Below the pieces are notes generated by a model that made no database searches, was not told the DNA's origin, and was given only the letters and a program-made list of their open reading frames with translations. The translations under genes and the position numbers were made by a program. A stretch of 37,631 nt of DNA. Source: Actinomycetes bacterium (lineage in GTDB: Bacteria; Actinomycetota; Thermoleophilia; Solirubrobacterales; Solirubrobacteraceae). The stretch lies in NCBI GenBank assembly GCA_021846845.1, contig JAJZWB010000020.1, positions 1 to 37,631 of the forward strand, written 5' to 3'. Shown piece by piece: positions 1-7,911 of the stretch (its first letter is position 1; every line of letters starts with the position of its first letter).

Positions 1-108
1 GAGCGAGAGCGTCTCGCCGCCGCCGCGCTTGACGCTGCCCGCGGGCCGCTCTCGTGGGACTCGGCGGCGCGGGCGACGCTGGCGCTGTACGAGCGGATCG
101 GTCGCTGA
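1..108 (+). CDS. C-terminal end of a GT4-type glycosyltransferase (partial)
   Basis: Reading from base 1 in frame 1 gives 35 residues and a TGA at 106-108. The fragment reads ...LSWDSAARATLALYERIGR, which matches the usual end of GT4 (glycosyl transferases group 1) enzymes, where a W-(D/E)-x-x-A-R-x-T-L-x-x-Y helix packs back onto the N-terminal Rossmann domain. The rest of the gene lies upstream of the window. It is followed by a tandem repeat and two strong hairpins, so it is probably the last gene of its operon. The family call rests on one short motif. Confidence 0.6.
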   Translation, partial: ERERLAAAALDAARGPLSWDSAARATLALYERIGR

Positions 109-142
109 CCGCCCGCGGCGGGTGGCCATTCGCTCCCGCCGC

Positions 143-214
143 GCGATCCGGGCCTGCCGGGTGATCCGGGCCTGCCGGGTGATCCGGGCCTGCCGGGTGA
201 TCCGGGCCCGTCAG
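143..214. repeat. 18-bp tandem repeat, about four copies
   Basis: The unit GTGATCCGGGCCTGCCGG is exact at 161-178 and 179-196, with near copies at 143-160 and 197-214. It is non-coding, just after the glycosyltransferase stop codon. There are no spacers, so it is a minisatellite and not a CRISPR array. Confidence 0.85.
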
Positions 215-235
215 GCGACTCCCCCCGCACGCAAG

Positions 236-271
236 TGCGGTCCGGGTCCGCATTCGCGGACCCGGACCGCA
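236..271. terminator. Strong hairpin between convergent genes
   Basis: Bases 236-251 and 256-271 are perfect reverse complements: 16 bp of stem and a 4-base loop (ATTC). There is no T-tract, as often in high-GC actinobacteria. It lies between the end of the plus-strand glycosyltransferase (108) and the end of the minus-strand membrane gene (335), where a bidirectional terminator is expected. Confidence 0.7.
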
Positions 272-289
272 TCGTCGCCCCCGGCTCCC

Positions 290-324
290 CGGCCGGCCGG
301 TCGCCCCGGCTTACCGGCCGGCCG
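290..324. terminator. Second hairpin, 3' side of the minus-strand membrane gene
   Basis: Bases 290-301 pair perfectly with 313-324 (12 bp, 11-base loop). It begins 10 bases beyond the stop of the gene at 335-943, so it is probably that gene's terminator. Confidence 0.55.
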
Positions 325-334
325 TCCCCGGCCG

Positions 335-943
335 CTACGACGCCGTCGGCTGCAGCCTTCCGGCCGCCACCTGGGTCTCGGGCTCGGTCCGCTGCGCGTG
401 TGCGATTCCGAGGCCGACCAGGATCGCCATCACGAGCGCCAGCGCGAAGGACGCGATCGCGCCCCACAGCATGAGCTGGCCCATCTTCCCGAACGCGTAT
501 GCGTTGAGCAGCATTCCCCTCAGGGTCGTGCCCTGGAACGAGGTCTGCTCCAGCGCGGCGAGCTGGGTGGCCTGCGGGCTGCCCGGGGTCGCGGCCCTCG
601 CCGCGGCGCTGATCTTCGAGTACACGCCGTGGTAGGGCATGTCGTAGAGGTGGACGGCCATGAAGTCATTGGCCCACACCTCCGCCTGCTGCCCGGTGAG
701 CAGCTGCTGACCGGCGTACTGAGACACGCTCGGAATCATCGACGGGGTGATCTCGGTTCCCGCCTTCGGGTGCGCGAACGCAGCCTTGGCCGGGAAGTAG
801 ATCTGCTGCTGCGAGAGCTGCGTGCGGACCTGAGAGTTGACGTAGCTGTGCCCCCAGGTCAGCAGCCCGCCGGCCACCAGCAGCACGACGACCACGATCG
901 CGCCGATGCCGCTCGCGATCCAGTCGAAAACCTTTCTTGACAT
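335..943 (-). CDS. Conserved two-helix membrane protein of unknown function
   Basis: This encodes 202 residues. The start at 943 is fixed by GGAGG with a 7-base spacer before ATG; the longer open frame upstream lacks a ribosome site. A short positive N-terminus precedes a hydrophobic segment at about residues 12-30 (IGAIVVVVLLVAGGLL). Then comes a region of about 115 residues, probably outside the membrane, with many Gln and Tyr. A second membrane helix lies at about 150-180 (LMLWGAIASFALALVMAIL), followed by a short hydrophilic tail. No enzyme motif was seen. The layout suggests a cell-envelope protein. It is transcribed alone, with direct repeats upstream and hairpins downstream. No function can be assigned. 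Confidence 0.75.
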   Translation of the reverse strand: MSRKVFDWIASGIGAIVVVVLLVAGGLLTWGHSYVNSQVRTQLSQQQIYFPAKAAFAHPKAGTEITPSMIPSVSQYAGQQLLTGQQAEVWANDFMAVHLYDMPYHGVYSKISAAARAATPGSPQATQLAALEQTSFQGTTLRGMLLNAYAFGKMGQLMLWGAIASFALALVMAILVGLGIAHAQRTEPETQVAAGRLQPTAS

Positions 944-956
944 TGCGGATCCTCCA

Positions 957-982
957 GAACTGCATTGCTCTGAACTGCTTTG
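957..982 (-). promoter_or_regulatory. Direct repeats upstream of the membrane gene
   Basis: GAACTGCATTG (957-967) and GAACTGCTTTG (972-982) repeat with a 15-base period, in an unusually AT-rich patch starting 14 bases before the ATG at 943. On the coding (minus) strand they read as two AGCAGTTC-like boxes. They may be a regulator site or part of the promoter; no clear -10 box was found. Confidence 0.3.
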
Positions 983-1189
983 TGCTGTGATCGTCGCTCC
1001 GCCGCGTGATGCCGGCATCCGGACTTTTCCGCCGCCGAATGACCGCGGATCACGGACATGGGCACGGCCTCCGCGGCCGCTCGCCGCGATCTGCGGGTTT
1101 CCCCTGTTGAGTGGTGCCCGCTCCGGGTTCAACCTGGGCGATGAGCCGCCCCCGGCATCGATGCGTGAGTGAGCGACCTGGAGGACCTG

Positions 1190-1438
1190 ATGAACCCGAC
1201 CGACGCGATGCGCTCTGCGGAGGCCGTGCGGCGGGTGCGCGCGCGGTCGCGACGGCGGCCGGCCCCTCCCCCGTCGCACGCGCCCGCATCGCGCTCTGCG
1301 CCGGAGGGCCGCGCTCGCCCGGCTGCGCTGTTCACGGAGACCACGCGGGAGAGCGCGCGGCTGCGGCGGAAGCTGGCCGCGGTACGCGCCGAGAGCGCGC
1401 GGCTGCGCCGCGCCCGCGACGCGCGGCGTCTCACCTGA
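1190..1438 (+). CDS. Small basic coiled-coil protein, hypothetical
   Basis: An ATG at 1190 has GGAGG five bases upstream. It opens an 82-residue frame that ends at 1438. The product is very rich in Arg and Ala. Its C-terminal part (about residues 52-80, ESARLRRKLAAVRAESARLRR) has a heptad-like pattern that would form a helix or short coiled coil. The middle is a Pro/Ser/Arg-rich linker. I recognise no family. The good ribosome site supports it, but Arg-rich frames arise easily by chance in GC-rich DNA. Confidence 0.4.
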   Translation: MNPTDAMRSAEAVRRVRARSRRRPAPPPSHAPASRSAPEGRARPAALFTETTRESARLRRKLAAVRAESARLRRARDARRLT

Positions 1439-1554
1439 TGCGGATGCGCCGGCGGAGGCTGACCAGCCGCCGGTGCTCGTGCACGCCCGCGACCAGCTGA
1501 TGGAGACCGGGTCGCGGAGCCCGCCGGCCGGCGTTCGGGCACCTGTGCCGGTGG

Positions 1555-2202
1555 TCAGTCGACGAGGCCGCGCTGGCGGGCGTACTCGACGAGCTCGGCG
1601 CGGCTGGTGATCCCGAGCTTCTGCTGGACGTGCGCCCGGTGGGACTCGACCGTCCGGACGCTGAGCGACAGCGCCGCCGCGATCTCCGGGTTGGTGTGGC
1701 CCAGCGCGATCATCGACAGCACCTCAAGCTCTCGCGGCGAGAGGTGGTCCGGCGGTGCCGGGCTGTGGTCGGGGGCGTCGCCCGAGAGCGCCCTGCGAAG
1801 CTGCGGCGCGACGTGAGGCTGCGTCCGGGCGGCGAGCAGCAGCGCCTCGATCAGCTCCCGGTCTGCGGCGTCCTTGAGCACGTAGCCGAGCGCGCCGGCC
1901 TGGAGCGCCGCGCGTGCGAAGGCGGGCTCGCGGTGCATCGTCAGAACGACGATCTGCGTGTCCGGCGCCGTGGCGCGCAGCTCCCTGATCGCGTCCAGCC
2001 CGGACTCGCCGCCGAGGTTCAGGTCGAGCACCAGCACCTGCGGCCTGGTCCGCAGCACGGTCTCGACGGTGCCGCGCAGATCTCCAGCCTCGCCGAGCAC
2101 GGCGAAGCGCCCGTCGGACTCGAGCACGATACGCAGCCCGGAGCGGACGACCGCGTGGTCGTCTGCAAGCACGAGCGTGATCGTCTCGGCACCCTCGCTC
2201 AT
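1555..2202 (-). CDS. NarL/LuxR-family response regulator
   Basis: This is a 215-residue DNA-binding response regulator. The receiver domain spans about residues 8-125, with the acidic pair D14-D15, the phosphoacceptor D60 in VLVLDLNLG, and a conserved K in YVLKDAAD. A linker leads to a LuxR-type helix-turn-helix at about 150-212 (LSPRELEVLSMIALGHTN, then SVRTVESHRAHVQQKLG). Its start ATG at 2202 overlaps the stop of the upstream kinase gene by four bases (ATGA), so the two are translationally coupled. It is most likely phosphorylated by that kinase. The target genes are not visible from the sequence. Confidence 0.95.
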   Translation of the reverse strand: MSEGAETITLVLADDHAVVRSGLRIVLESDGRFAVLGEAGDLRGTVETVLRTRPQVLVLDLNLGGESGLDAIRELRATAPDTQIVVLTMHREPAFARAALQAGALGYVLKDAADRELIEALLLAARTQPHVAPQLRRALSGDAPDHSPAPPDHLSPRELEVLSMIALGHTNPEIAAALSLSVRTVESHRAHVQQKLGITSRAELVEYARQRGLVD

Positions 2203-3974
2203 CGTGCCGCTCCGTCGCTGCGGGCGCGCCGTGCTCCATCCGCCGGCGGCGCCGGGGGCGACGCGCTGAGGATCGCCGGCCGGTCGGCCGCGCCCTCGCC
2301 GTCCCGCGCGCTGCGGCGCGCGGGCAGGGTCGCGCGCAGCGTGGTCCCCTCGCCCGGGCTGGAGGTGACCGACAGCTCGCCGCCGAGCAGCTCGACCCGC
2401 TCCTGCATCCCCACCAGCCCGAAGCCGCTGGAGGTGGCGCTCGGGTCAAAGCCGGTCCCGTCATCGGACACGGTGACCGTGACGATCTCGGGCGCCTCGG
2501 TGACGGTCACCGTGGCGTGCTCGGCCTGGGCGTGCTTGCCGGCGTTGGTGAGCGCCTCCTGCACGATCCGGTAGACGCTCGTCTCCAGCTCCGAGGTCAG
2601 CCGGCGCGGCGCCCCGCCCTGCCGGCCGTCGAGCTCCAGGTGCAGGTCCACGTCCAGGCCGGTCGTCCGCGCGCGGTCGACCAGCGCCACGAGCGCCGGC
2701 TCGAGGCCGAGCTGGTCAAGTGCCGCCGGGCGCAGCTCGGTGATCAGAGCCCGCAGGGTCGTGATGTCCAGCTCCAGCTGCTCGAGCGCTCCCTCGATCG
2801 CCGTGCGCATCGAGTCGGCGTCGCCGCGGCGGCGCCCGGCCGACAGCTGGAGCCGCAGGCTCGCCAGCGCCTGAAGCGTCTCGTCGTGCAGCTCCCGCGC
2901 CCATCGGGAACGCTCGGCCTCGGCCGCCGCGATCCGCTGTCGCCGGCGCTCGTCGGCCACCGAGCGGGCCGTCGCGACCGCGGTCGCGGCGCTGGCGGCG
3001 AACGAGACCAGCAGCCGCTCGTCCTCGGCGCTGAACCGCCCCGTGTCCCGCCGGTCGATGGCGACCAGCACCCCGTAGCGCTGGCCGCGGAAGATCAGCG
3101 GCACCACGAGTCCGTCGTGCACGGCGAGGCCGAGGCTGCCGAGCCCGTGGTGCTGGAACCGCTCGCGCTGCTCAGGGTCGGCGAGCCGCCTGGTCCTGCC
3201 GTCGCGCAGCGCGGCGCTGGCGACCGTCGCCGCCAGCGGGACGCGCCGGCCGAGCAGGCCGGCCGGCAGCTCCCCGGCGCCGGCCGCGAACCGCAGGTGG
3301 TCGCCCTCGAGCAGCTCGATCACCAGCAGCCGCGCGGAGACCAGCGCCCGCCCGCGCTTGGCGACCAGGTCCAGGATCGCGCCCAGGTCGGTCTCGCCTC
3401 CGAGCGCCCTGGCGATCTGGATGGTCGCGTCCAGCGAGCGCACCGTCCGCTCCAGCTGGGCGCGCTCGCTCTCGGCGCCGCTGAAGCGCCGAGCGTGGTC
3501 GATCGCGATGCTCGCGAACTCGGCCAGCAGGACGACCGCCTCCTGGTCGGTGTCCGAGAACTCGTCGGCGTCGCGCTTCTCGGCCAGGTAGAGGTTCCCG
3601 TAAGGCTGCCCGTCGATGAGGATCGGCACGCCGAGGAACGAGCGCATCGCGGGGTGCCCGGGCGGGAAGCCGAAGCTGGCCGGGTGCGCGCTGACGTCGG
3701 CGACCCGCAGCGCGACGGGGTTGCGGATCAGCTCGCCGAGCACGCCGCGGCCGGTCGGCGGCGGGCCGATTGCGAGCCGCTCCTCCTCGCTGAGCCCGGC
3801 GATCACGAACCGCTCCAGCCTGGTCCGCTCCGGGTCGAGAACGCCGAGCGCGACATAGCGCGCGCGGGTCAGGCGCTGCGCCGCGGCGACCAGGCGCTCG
3901 AGCACCTGCTCGAGGTCGAGCTCCTCAAGCACCTCGCGGGCGATGGTGACGATCTCCCGGGCTGCCTCGTCCAT
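2199..3974 (-). CDS. GAF-GAF sensor histidine kinase, DevS/DosS-like
   Basis: This is a 591-residue cytoplasmic kinase without membrane segments. Two GAF domains (about 15-160 and 180-340) precede a HisKA_3 dimerisation helix with the phosphoacceptor H363 in ELHDETLQ. A HATPase_c domain follows (about 460-552), with N477 in EALTNAGKHA and glycine motifs DDGTGFD and GFGLVGMQER. The first GAF contains HPASFGFPPGHPAMRSFLG, which resembles the GAF-A signature of the mycobacterial DevS/DosS haem sensors, so a gas or redox ligand is plausible. It lies between two NarL-type regulators, one coupled downstream (ATGA) and one a single base upstream, so all three are probably one operon. Ligand and haem binding are inference. 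Confidence 0.92.
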   Translation of the reverse strand: MDEAAREIVTIAREVLEELDLEQVLERLVAAAQRLTRARYVALGVLDPERTRLERFVIAGLSEEERLAIGPPPTGRGVLGELIRNPVALRVADVSAHPASFGFPPGHPAMRSFLGVPILIDGQPYGNLYLAEKRDADEFSDTDQEAVVLLAEFASIAIDHARRFSGAESERAQLERTVRSLDATIQIARALGGETDLGAILDLVAKRGRALVSARLLVIELLEGDHLRFAAGAGELPAGLLGRRVPLAATVASAALRDGRTRRLADPEQRERFQHHGLGSLGLAVHDGLVVPLIFRGQRYGVLVAIDRRDTGRFSAEDERLLVSFAASAATAVATARSVADERRRQRIAAAEAERSRWARELHDETLQALASLRLQLSAGRRRGDADSMRTAIEGALEQLELDITTLRALITELRPAALDQLGLEPALVALVDRARTTGLDVDLHLELDGRQGGAPRRLTSELETSVYRIVQEALTNAGKHAQAEHATVTVTEAPEIVTVTVSDDGTGFDPSATSSGFGLVGMQERVELLGGELSVTSSPGEGTTLRATLPARRSARDGEGAADRPAILSASPPAPPADGARRARSDGAAR

Positions 3975-3975
3975 C

Positions 3976-4776
3976 TCAGCGCTCCCCGTCCCCCGGCCCG
4001 TGGTCCAGCAGGCCGTGACGGCGCGCGTAGGAGACCAGCTCGGCGCGGGTCGCCAGGCCGGTGCGACGATGGATCTGCGCTCGGTGGGACTCCACTGTGC
4101 GGACGCTGAGGTGAAGCCGATCCGCGATCGTCGCGTTCGTGTGCCCGAGTGCGACGAGCCTGACGATCTCCAGCTCGCGCTCGTCGAGCCCGTCGGGCGG
4201 CCCCGTCGAGGCGGCGAGCGTGGCTGCGATCCGCGCGCCGAGCCGCGGGTCCAGGTAGCTCTCGCCGGCGCGCGCCGCGCGCACCGCGGCGAGCAGCTCG
4301 GAGTCGGCTCCCTCCTTGAGGACGAAGGCCAGGGCGCCGAGGCGAAGCGCCTCGCGCGCGAGGCGCGGGTCGTCCTCCATCGTCAGCACCACGATCGCGG
4401 TCGACGGCGAGGCCTTGAGCATGCGCGGGATGGCGTCGAGCGACGAGCCGCCGGGCATCGTCAGGTCGAGCACCAGCACGCTCGGCTTGTAGCCCAGCAC
4501 CTTGCGCACCGCCTCGTCGACGTCGCTGGCTTCGGCCACGACGGCAAGGCCGTCCTCTCCCTCCAGCAGCGCCCGCAGGGCGCTGCGCACGATCGTGTGA
4601 TCGTCCGCCAGGACGATCGTCGTATCGGAGCTGTTGCCGCCGGTCGTGATGGCAGTGAAGCTATCGCCTCTCAGTAGTGGGCCGCCGAAAGACTGCGGGG
4701 TTGAACGGATGGTCGCCCCGGGCCAGGCGCTACGGTCGCGCTCGGAGGTGAATCGGATGGAGAGAGGGATCGACAT
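3976..4776 (-). CDS. NarL/LuxR-family response regulator, second of the pair
   Basis: The product is up to 266 residues. The receiver domain begins at TTIVLADDHTIVRS, has the phosphoacceptor Asp in SVLVLDLTMPGG and Lys in FVLKEGAD, and is followed by a LuxR helix-turn-helix (LDERELEIVRLVALGHTN, then SVRTVESHRAQIHRRTG). The start is unsure. The only in-frame ATG (4776) adds about 50 atypical residues and runs 20 bases into the divergent gene at 4757; no GTG or TTG lies nearer the domain, so a rare start codon around 4640-4680 is possible. It ends one base before the kinase ATG. This regulator-kinase-regulator arrangement suggests one kinase feeding two outputs. Confidence 0.9.
   Translation of the reverse strand: MSIPLSIRFTSERDRSAWPGATIRSTPQSFGGPLLRGDSFTAITTGGNSSDTTIVLADDHTIVRSALRALLEGEDGLAVVAEASDVDEAVRKVLGYKPSVLVLDLTMPGGSSLDAIPRMLKASPSTAIVVLTMEDDPRLAREALRLGALAFVLKEGADSELLAAVRAARAGESYLDPRLGARIAATLAASTGPPDGLDERELEIVRLVALGHTNATIADRLHLSVRTVESHRAQIHRRTGLATRAELVSYARRHGLLDHGPGDGER
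4731..4751 (+). promoter_or_regulatory. Promoter -10 box and ribosome site for the small Cys/His protein
   Basis: TACGGT at 4731-4736 fits an actinobacterial -10 box and is identical to the one proposed for cbbL. A near-ideal Shine-Dalgarno GGAGGTGA (4744-4751) follows, five bases before the ATG at 4757. No convincing -35 was found. Confidence 0.45.
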
Positions 4777-4960
4777 GTCGCTGTCGCCGGGCCCAGCCGG
4801 ATGCGGGCATCCGCACTGCGCACGCTGCGGAGAGGTGCTGGGCGTCTACGAGCCGATCGTGATCGAGGGCTCGGAGGCGCGTCGCACGACCTCGCTGCTG
4901 GTCGAGCCGGACCTGATGCAATCGGACCGGCGCCTGCTCCACGACTCCTGCTGCGGCTGA
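4757..4960 (+). CDS. Small Cys/His-rich protein, likely metal-binding
   Basis: This encodes 67 residues, with the start set by GGAGGTGA and a five-base spacer; a second in-frame ATG at 4775 is possible. The N-terminal part has CGHPHCARCGEVLG, the C-terminus HDSCCG. Together they give a CxxxxC-x-x-C plus H/C pattern that could hold one zinc ion. Between them lies a beta-rich stretch (VYEPIVIEG). The family is not one I can name; I infer a zinc-ribbon-like fold. It is divergent from the NarL-type regulator, and the two starts overlap or nearly so, which suggests shared regulation. Confidence 0.7.
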   Translation: MERGIDMSLSPGPAGCGHPHCARCGEVLGVYEPIVIEGSEARRTTSLLVEPDLMQSDRRLLHDSCCG

Positions 4961-5081
4961 GGCAGGGGTTCGCGGCTCGCGAGCCTCCGGCGGCGAGCCG
5001 GACGGCTGCGGGCCCCGCATGGCGGTGTGGCGCGGCCGCTCTCCGCGGTGCCGGCGCGGCGGTGCGTCACAATCGGCCGCC

Positions 5082-6260
5082 GTGAGATCGCTCAGGACCG
5101 TCTTCTGGGTCAGCACCGGGCTGCTGGTCCACACCCACGTCGGCTATCCGCTCGCGCTCGCGGCGATCGAACGCGCGCGCCGCCGCCGCGGCGGGCCGAG
5201 GGCCGGCGGGCCGCAGCCGGGCGGTGCCCCGGCTCAGGTCATGGGGCCGGCGGACGCCTCGCAGCCCCCGGCGGTCTCGGTGATCGTGGCCGCGTACGCC
5301 GAGCAGGAGGTGATCGCTCGGCGCGTCGCCAACCTGAGGGCGCTCGATTATCCCGCCGGCCGCGTCGAGGTGATCGTCGCCTGCGACGGCTCGCCCGACG
5401 CGACCGCGGTCCGCGCCCGCGAGGCCGGCGCCGACCTGGTGCTCGAGCTGCCGCGCGGCGGAAAGGTGCGGGCCCAGGACGCCGGCGTGGCCCGCGCGCG
5501 CCATGACCTGCTCGCCTTCTCGGACGCCAACTCAAGCTGGGAGCCGGGCGCGCTGCGGGCGCTCGTGGCGCCGTTCGCCGATCCCCGGGTCGGGTACGTC
5601 TGCGGCAGCGTGCGGTTCGTCAACGATCGCGGCGACAACCAGGAGGGTCTCTACTGGCGCTACGAGATGTGGCTGCGCTCGCTGGAATCCAGGCTGCGCT
5701 CGGTGACCGCGGGCAACGGCGCGATCTACGCCACCCGCCGCGCCTCCTACATTCACGTCGACCCGATCATGGGCCACGACCTCTCGTTCCCCTTCAACAT
5801 GGTCAAGCGCGGTTGGATGGCGGTCTACGCGCCCGCGGCCCGCGCGCACGAGCGGATGGTGCCGACGATCGAGGGCGAGTTTCGCCGCAAGCGGCGGATG
5901 ATGAGCCACGGCTGGCCGATCGTCCTGCGCGGGGGGATGCTCTCACCGCGCGGATACGACCCGGCGTACGCCGCGATGATCCTCTCGCACCGGCTGCTGC
6001 GCTACGGCTCGCCGTTCCTGCACCTGGCCGCGCTCGGCGCGAGCCTGGCGCTGTTGGGTGAGGGCGCTCCCTACACGGCTGCCGTGGCGGCGCAGGCGGC
6101 GCTTCTGGCGGCGGCGCTCGGGGCGCGGACGGTCCCGGCGCGCCCGCTGCTGGTGGCGCGCTACTACGTGCTCACGACCGCGTCGCTGGCCGCCGGCCTG
6201 TGGGACTGGCTGGCGCGCGGGACCGAGGCCGGCTGGGAGGCGGCCGAGGGGACCCGATGA
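5082..6260 (+). CDS. GT2-family membrane glycosyltransferase
   Basis: This encodes 392 residues from the GTG at 5082, chosen because VRSLRTVFWVSTGLL gives the expected N-terminal membrane helix and because a CACAAT -10-like box ends eight bases before it. The GT-A domain starts at PAVSVIVAAYAEQEVIARR, with the nucleotide-binding Asp in VIVACDGSPD, a DxN motif in LAFSDANSSWE, and a RRKRRMMSHGW motif near the acceptor site. C-terminal helices (about residues 305-380) complete the topology. It resembles processive or polyprenyl-linked enzymes of exopolysaccharide synthesis. It overlaps the next gene by four bases (ATGA), so it heads a three-gene operon. Donor sugar and product are unknown. Confidence 0.9.
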   Translation: MRSLRTVFWVSTGLLVHTHVGYPLALAAIERARRRRGGPRAGGPQPGGAPAQVMGPADASQPPAVSVIVAAYAEQEVIARRVANLRALDYPAGRVEVIVACDGSPDATAVRAREAGADLVLELPRGGKVRAQDAGVARARHDLLAFSDANSSWEPGALRALVAPFADPRVGYVCGSVRFVNDRGDNQEGLYWRYEMWLRSLESRLRSVTAGNGAIYATRRASYIHVDPIMGHDLSFPFNMVKRGWMAVYAPAARAHERMVPTIEGEFRRKRRMMSHGWPIVLRGGMLSPRGYDPAYAAMILSHRLLRYGSPFLHLAALGASLALLGEGAPYTAAVAAQAALLAAALGARTVPARPLLVARYYVLTTASLAAGLWDWLARGTEAGWEAAEGTR

Positions 6261-6904
6261 GCCTGAGAGCGCCCGGTCGCGGATCGCCCCCCGTCGCGCA
6301 GTCCACGATCCGCCGTGCCATGGACCTGTCGATCGCGCTGCCGCTGGCCGCGGCGACCGCCCCGGTGGTCGCGCTTGCGGCGCTCGCGGTGCGCCTGGAG
6401 TCGCGGGGTCCGGCGATCTACCGTCAGGAGCGGATCGGTCGCGATGGGCGCCCGTTCGAGATCTACAAGCTGCGCACGATGGTCGATGGCGCCGAGCGGA
6501 TCGGCGCGGGCCTGGCGGTCTCGGCCGGTGACGCGCGGATCACGCGCGTCGGGGCCGTGCTGCGGCGCTGGTCGCTGGACGAGCTGCCCAACCTCTGGAA
6601 CGTGGTGCGCGGCGAGATGTCGATCGTCGGACCGCGCCCGACGGTTCGCGGCCAGGTCGAGCAGTACACCGACCGCCAGCGCGGGCGTCTGGCGGTCAAG
6701 CCCGGGATCACGGGCTGGGCGCAGGTCAACGGCCGGGCCTCGCTGCCGTGGCCCGAGCGGATCGAGCTGGACCTCTGGTACGTCGAGCACCGGACGCTGC
6801 GGCTTGACCTGCGGATCCTCACGCGGACGGTCGGGCTCGTGATCGGCGGCGGCGGCCTCTACAAGGGGACGACGGGCGGATGGCGACCGCCGAGCGAGAC
6901 GTAG
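6257..6904 (+). CDS. Bacterial sugar transferase (undecaprenyl-phosphate phosphoglycosyltransferase)
   Basis: This 215-residue enzyme is the short, monotopic form of the PF02397 family. It moves a sugar-1-phosphate from a nucleotide sugar to undecaprenyl phosphate, the first step of glycan assembly on the inner membrane. One hydrophobic segment (about 27-47) precedes the catalytic motifs: RIGRDGRPFEIYKLRTM, RRWSLDELPNLWNVVRGEMS with the DE pair, VGPRP, and KPGITGWAQVNGR. The ATG at 6257 overlaps the stop of the preceding glycosyltransferase, so expression is coupled. No N-terminal multi-pass domain like that of WbaP or WcaJ is present. The sugar transferred cannot be told from sequence. Confidence 0.93.
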   Translation: MSLRAPGRGSPPVAQSTIRRAMDLSIALPLAAATAPVVALAALAVRLESRGPAIYRQERIGRDGRPFEIYKLRTMVDGAERIGAGLAVSAGDARITRVGAVLRRWSLDELPNLWNVVRGEMSIVGPRPTVRGQVEQYTDRQRGRLAVKPGITGWAQVNGRASLPWPERIELDLWYVEHRTLRLDLRILTRTVGLVIGGGGLYKGTTGGWRPPSET

Positions 6905-7893
6905 CGGTCCTGCTGACCGGCGTCGGCAAGCGCTACGCGCTGGTCAGCGCGTTCGCGCAGCACGCCGTCACGGTCGCCGCCGACCCCAACCCGCTCGCGC
7001 CCGCCCAGTACGCGGCCCACCACCGCCGCGCCGTGCCGCTGATCGACGACCCCGGATACGTGCCGGCGCTGCGGGCGCTGTGCGAGCGGTTCGGGGTCGG
7101 CGCCGTGGTGCCGTTGACCGACCTCGATCTGGAGGTCCTCGGGCGCGCACGGGAGGAGGGCCTGCTGCCGGCGTTCGTGCCCGATGGCGACATCGCGCGG
7201 GCCACGTTCGACAAGTACGAGACCCACCTGCTGCTGGAGCGCCTCGGGCTGCCGTCGCCGCCGACCGCGCTTCCCGGCGATCCGGTCGAGAGCTACCCGG
7301 TGATGGTCAAGCCGCGGTGGGGGTCCGGCGCCCGCTCGATCCATCTCGCCGCCGATGCTCGTGAGGCGGAGTTCCTGGCGGCCTACATCCGCGAGCCGGC
7401 GATGCTCCAGCGCGCGATGCGCGGCCCGGAGCTGTCGATCGACTGCATCTCGGACCTCGACGGCCGCTGCCTGAACGCGATCCCGCGCACGATGCTCGAG
7501 TCGCGGGGCGGCGAGTCGATCAAGGGCACGGTGGTCGCCGACCCGGACCTGATCGATCTCGGGCGGCGGGTGGTCGAGGCGCTCGGCTGCCGCGGCCCCT
7601 GCACGGTGCAGGTCTTCCGCGACCCCGAGCTCGGGCTGCGGATCACCGACGTCAACACCCGCTTCGGCGGCGCCTGCCCGGCCCATCTGTACGCGGCCCT
7701 CCCCGGCCTCACCTACCCCGAGCTGATCGTGCGGATGGCCCGTGGAGAGCGGATCGAGCCGCACGTCGGCGAGTTCCGCGCCGGGATCACGTTCACGCGC
7801 TACTACTGGCAGCTGGAGCTCGACGAGCGAATGGCCCCGACCGGGCGCGAGGTCGCGCCGCGGGCCCTCGGCGGCGTGCCCGCCGACACATAG
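6880..7893 (+). CDS. ATP-grasp enzyme of the carbamoyl-phosphate-synthase-like type
   Basis: The product is 337 residues. An N-terminal preATP-grasp Rossmann part (VAVLLTGVGKRYALVSAF) is followed by the ATP-grasp fold, with the nucleotide-binding loop YPVMVKPRWGSGARSI (about 140-156) and the metal-binding DVNTRFGGACP (about 253-263). Such enzymes make amide or carbamoyl bonds through acyl-phosphate intermediates. Its start lies 25 bases inside the preceding gene, so it belongs to the same operon as the two sugar-transfer enzymes. It may therefore modify a sugar with an amino acid or carbamoyl group. That role is inference from position; the substrate is not known. Confidence 0.85.
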   Translation: MATAERDVAVLLTGVGKRYALVSAFAQHAVTVAADPNPLAPAQYAAHHRRAVPLIDDPGYVPALRALCERFGVGAVVPLTDLDLEVLGRAREEGLLPAFVPDGDIARATFDKYETHLLLERLGLPSPPTALPGDPVESYPVMVKPRWGSGARSIHLAADAREAEFLAAYIREPAMLQRAMRGPELSIDCISDLDGRCLNAIPRTMLESRGGESIKGTVVADPDLIDLGRRVVEALGCRGPCTVQVFRDPELGLRITDVNTRFGGACPAHLYAALPGLTYPELIVRMARGERIEPHVGEFRAGITFTRYYWQLELDERMAPTGREVAPRALGGVPADT

Positions 7894-7911
7894 AGGCACC
7901 GATCAATATCT

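Noticed and set aside
143-214. Possible CRISPR array
   Set aside because: The 18-bp units are directly adjacent without unique spacers, and no cas genes are in the window.
29-940. 303-residue open frame on the plus strand
   Set aside because: It is antisense to the membrane gene at 335-943 and starts within the tandem repeat and hairpins; Arg-rich with no family.
2517-4109. 530-residue open frame on the plus strand
   Set aside because: It is antisense to the histidine kinase gene and has only low-complexity charged sequence.
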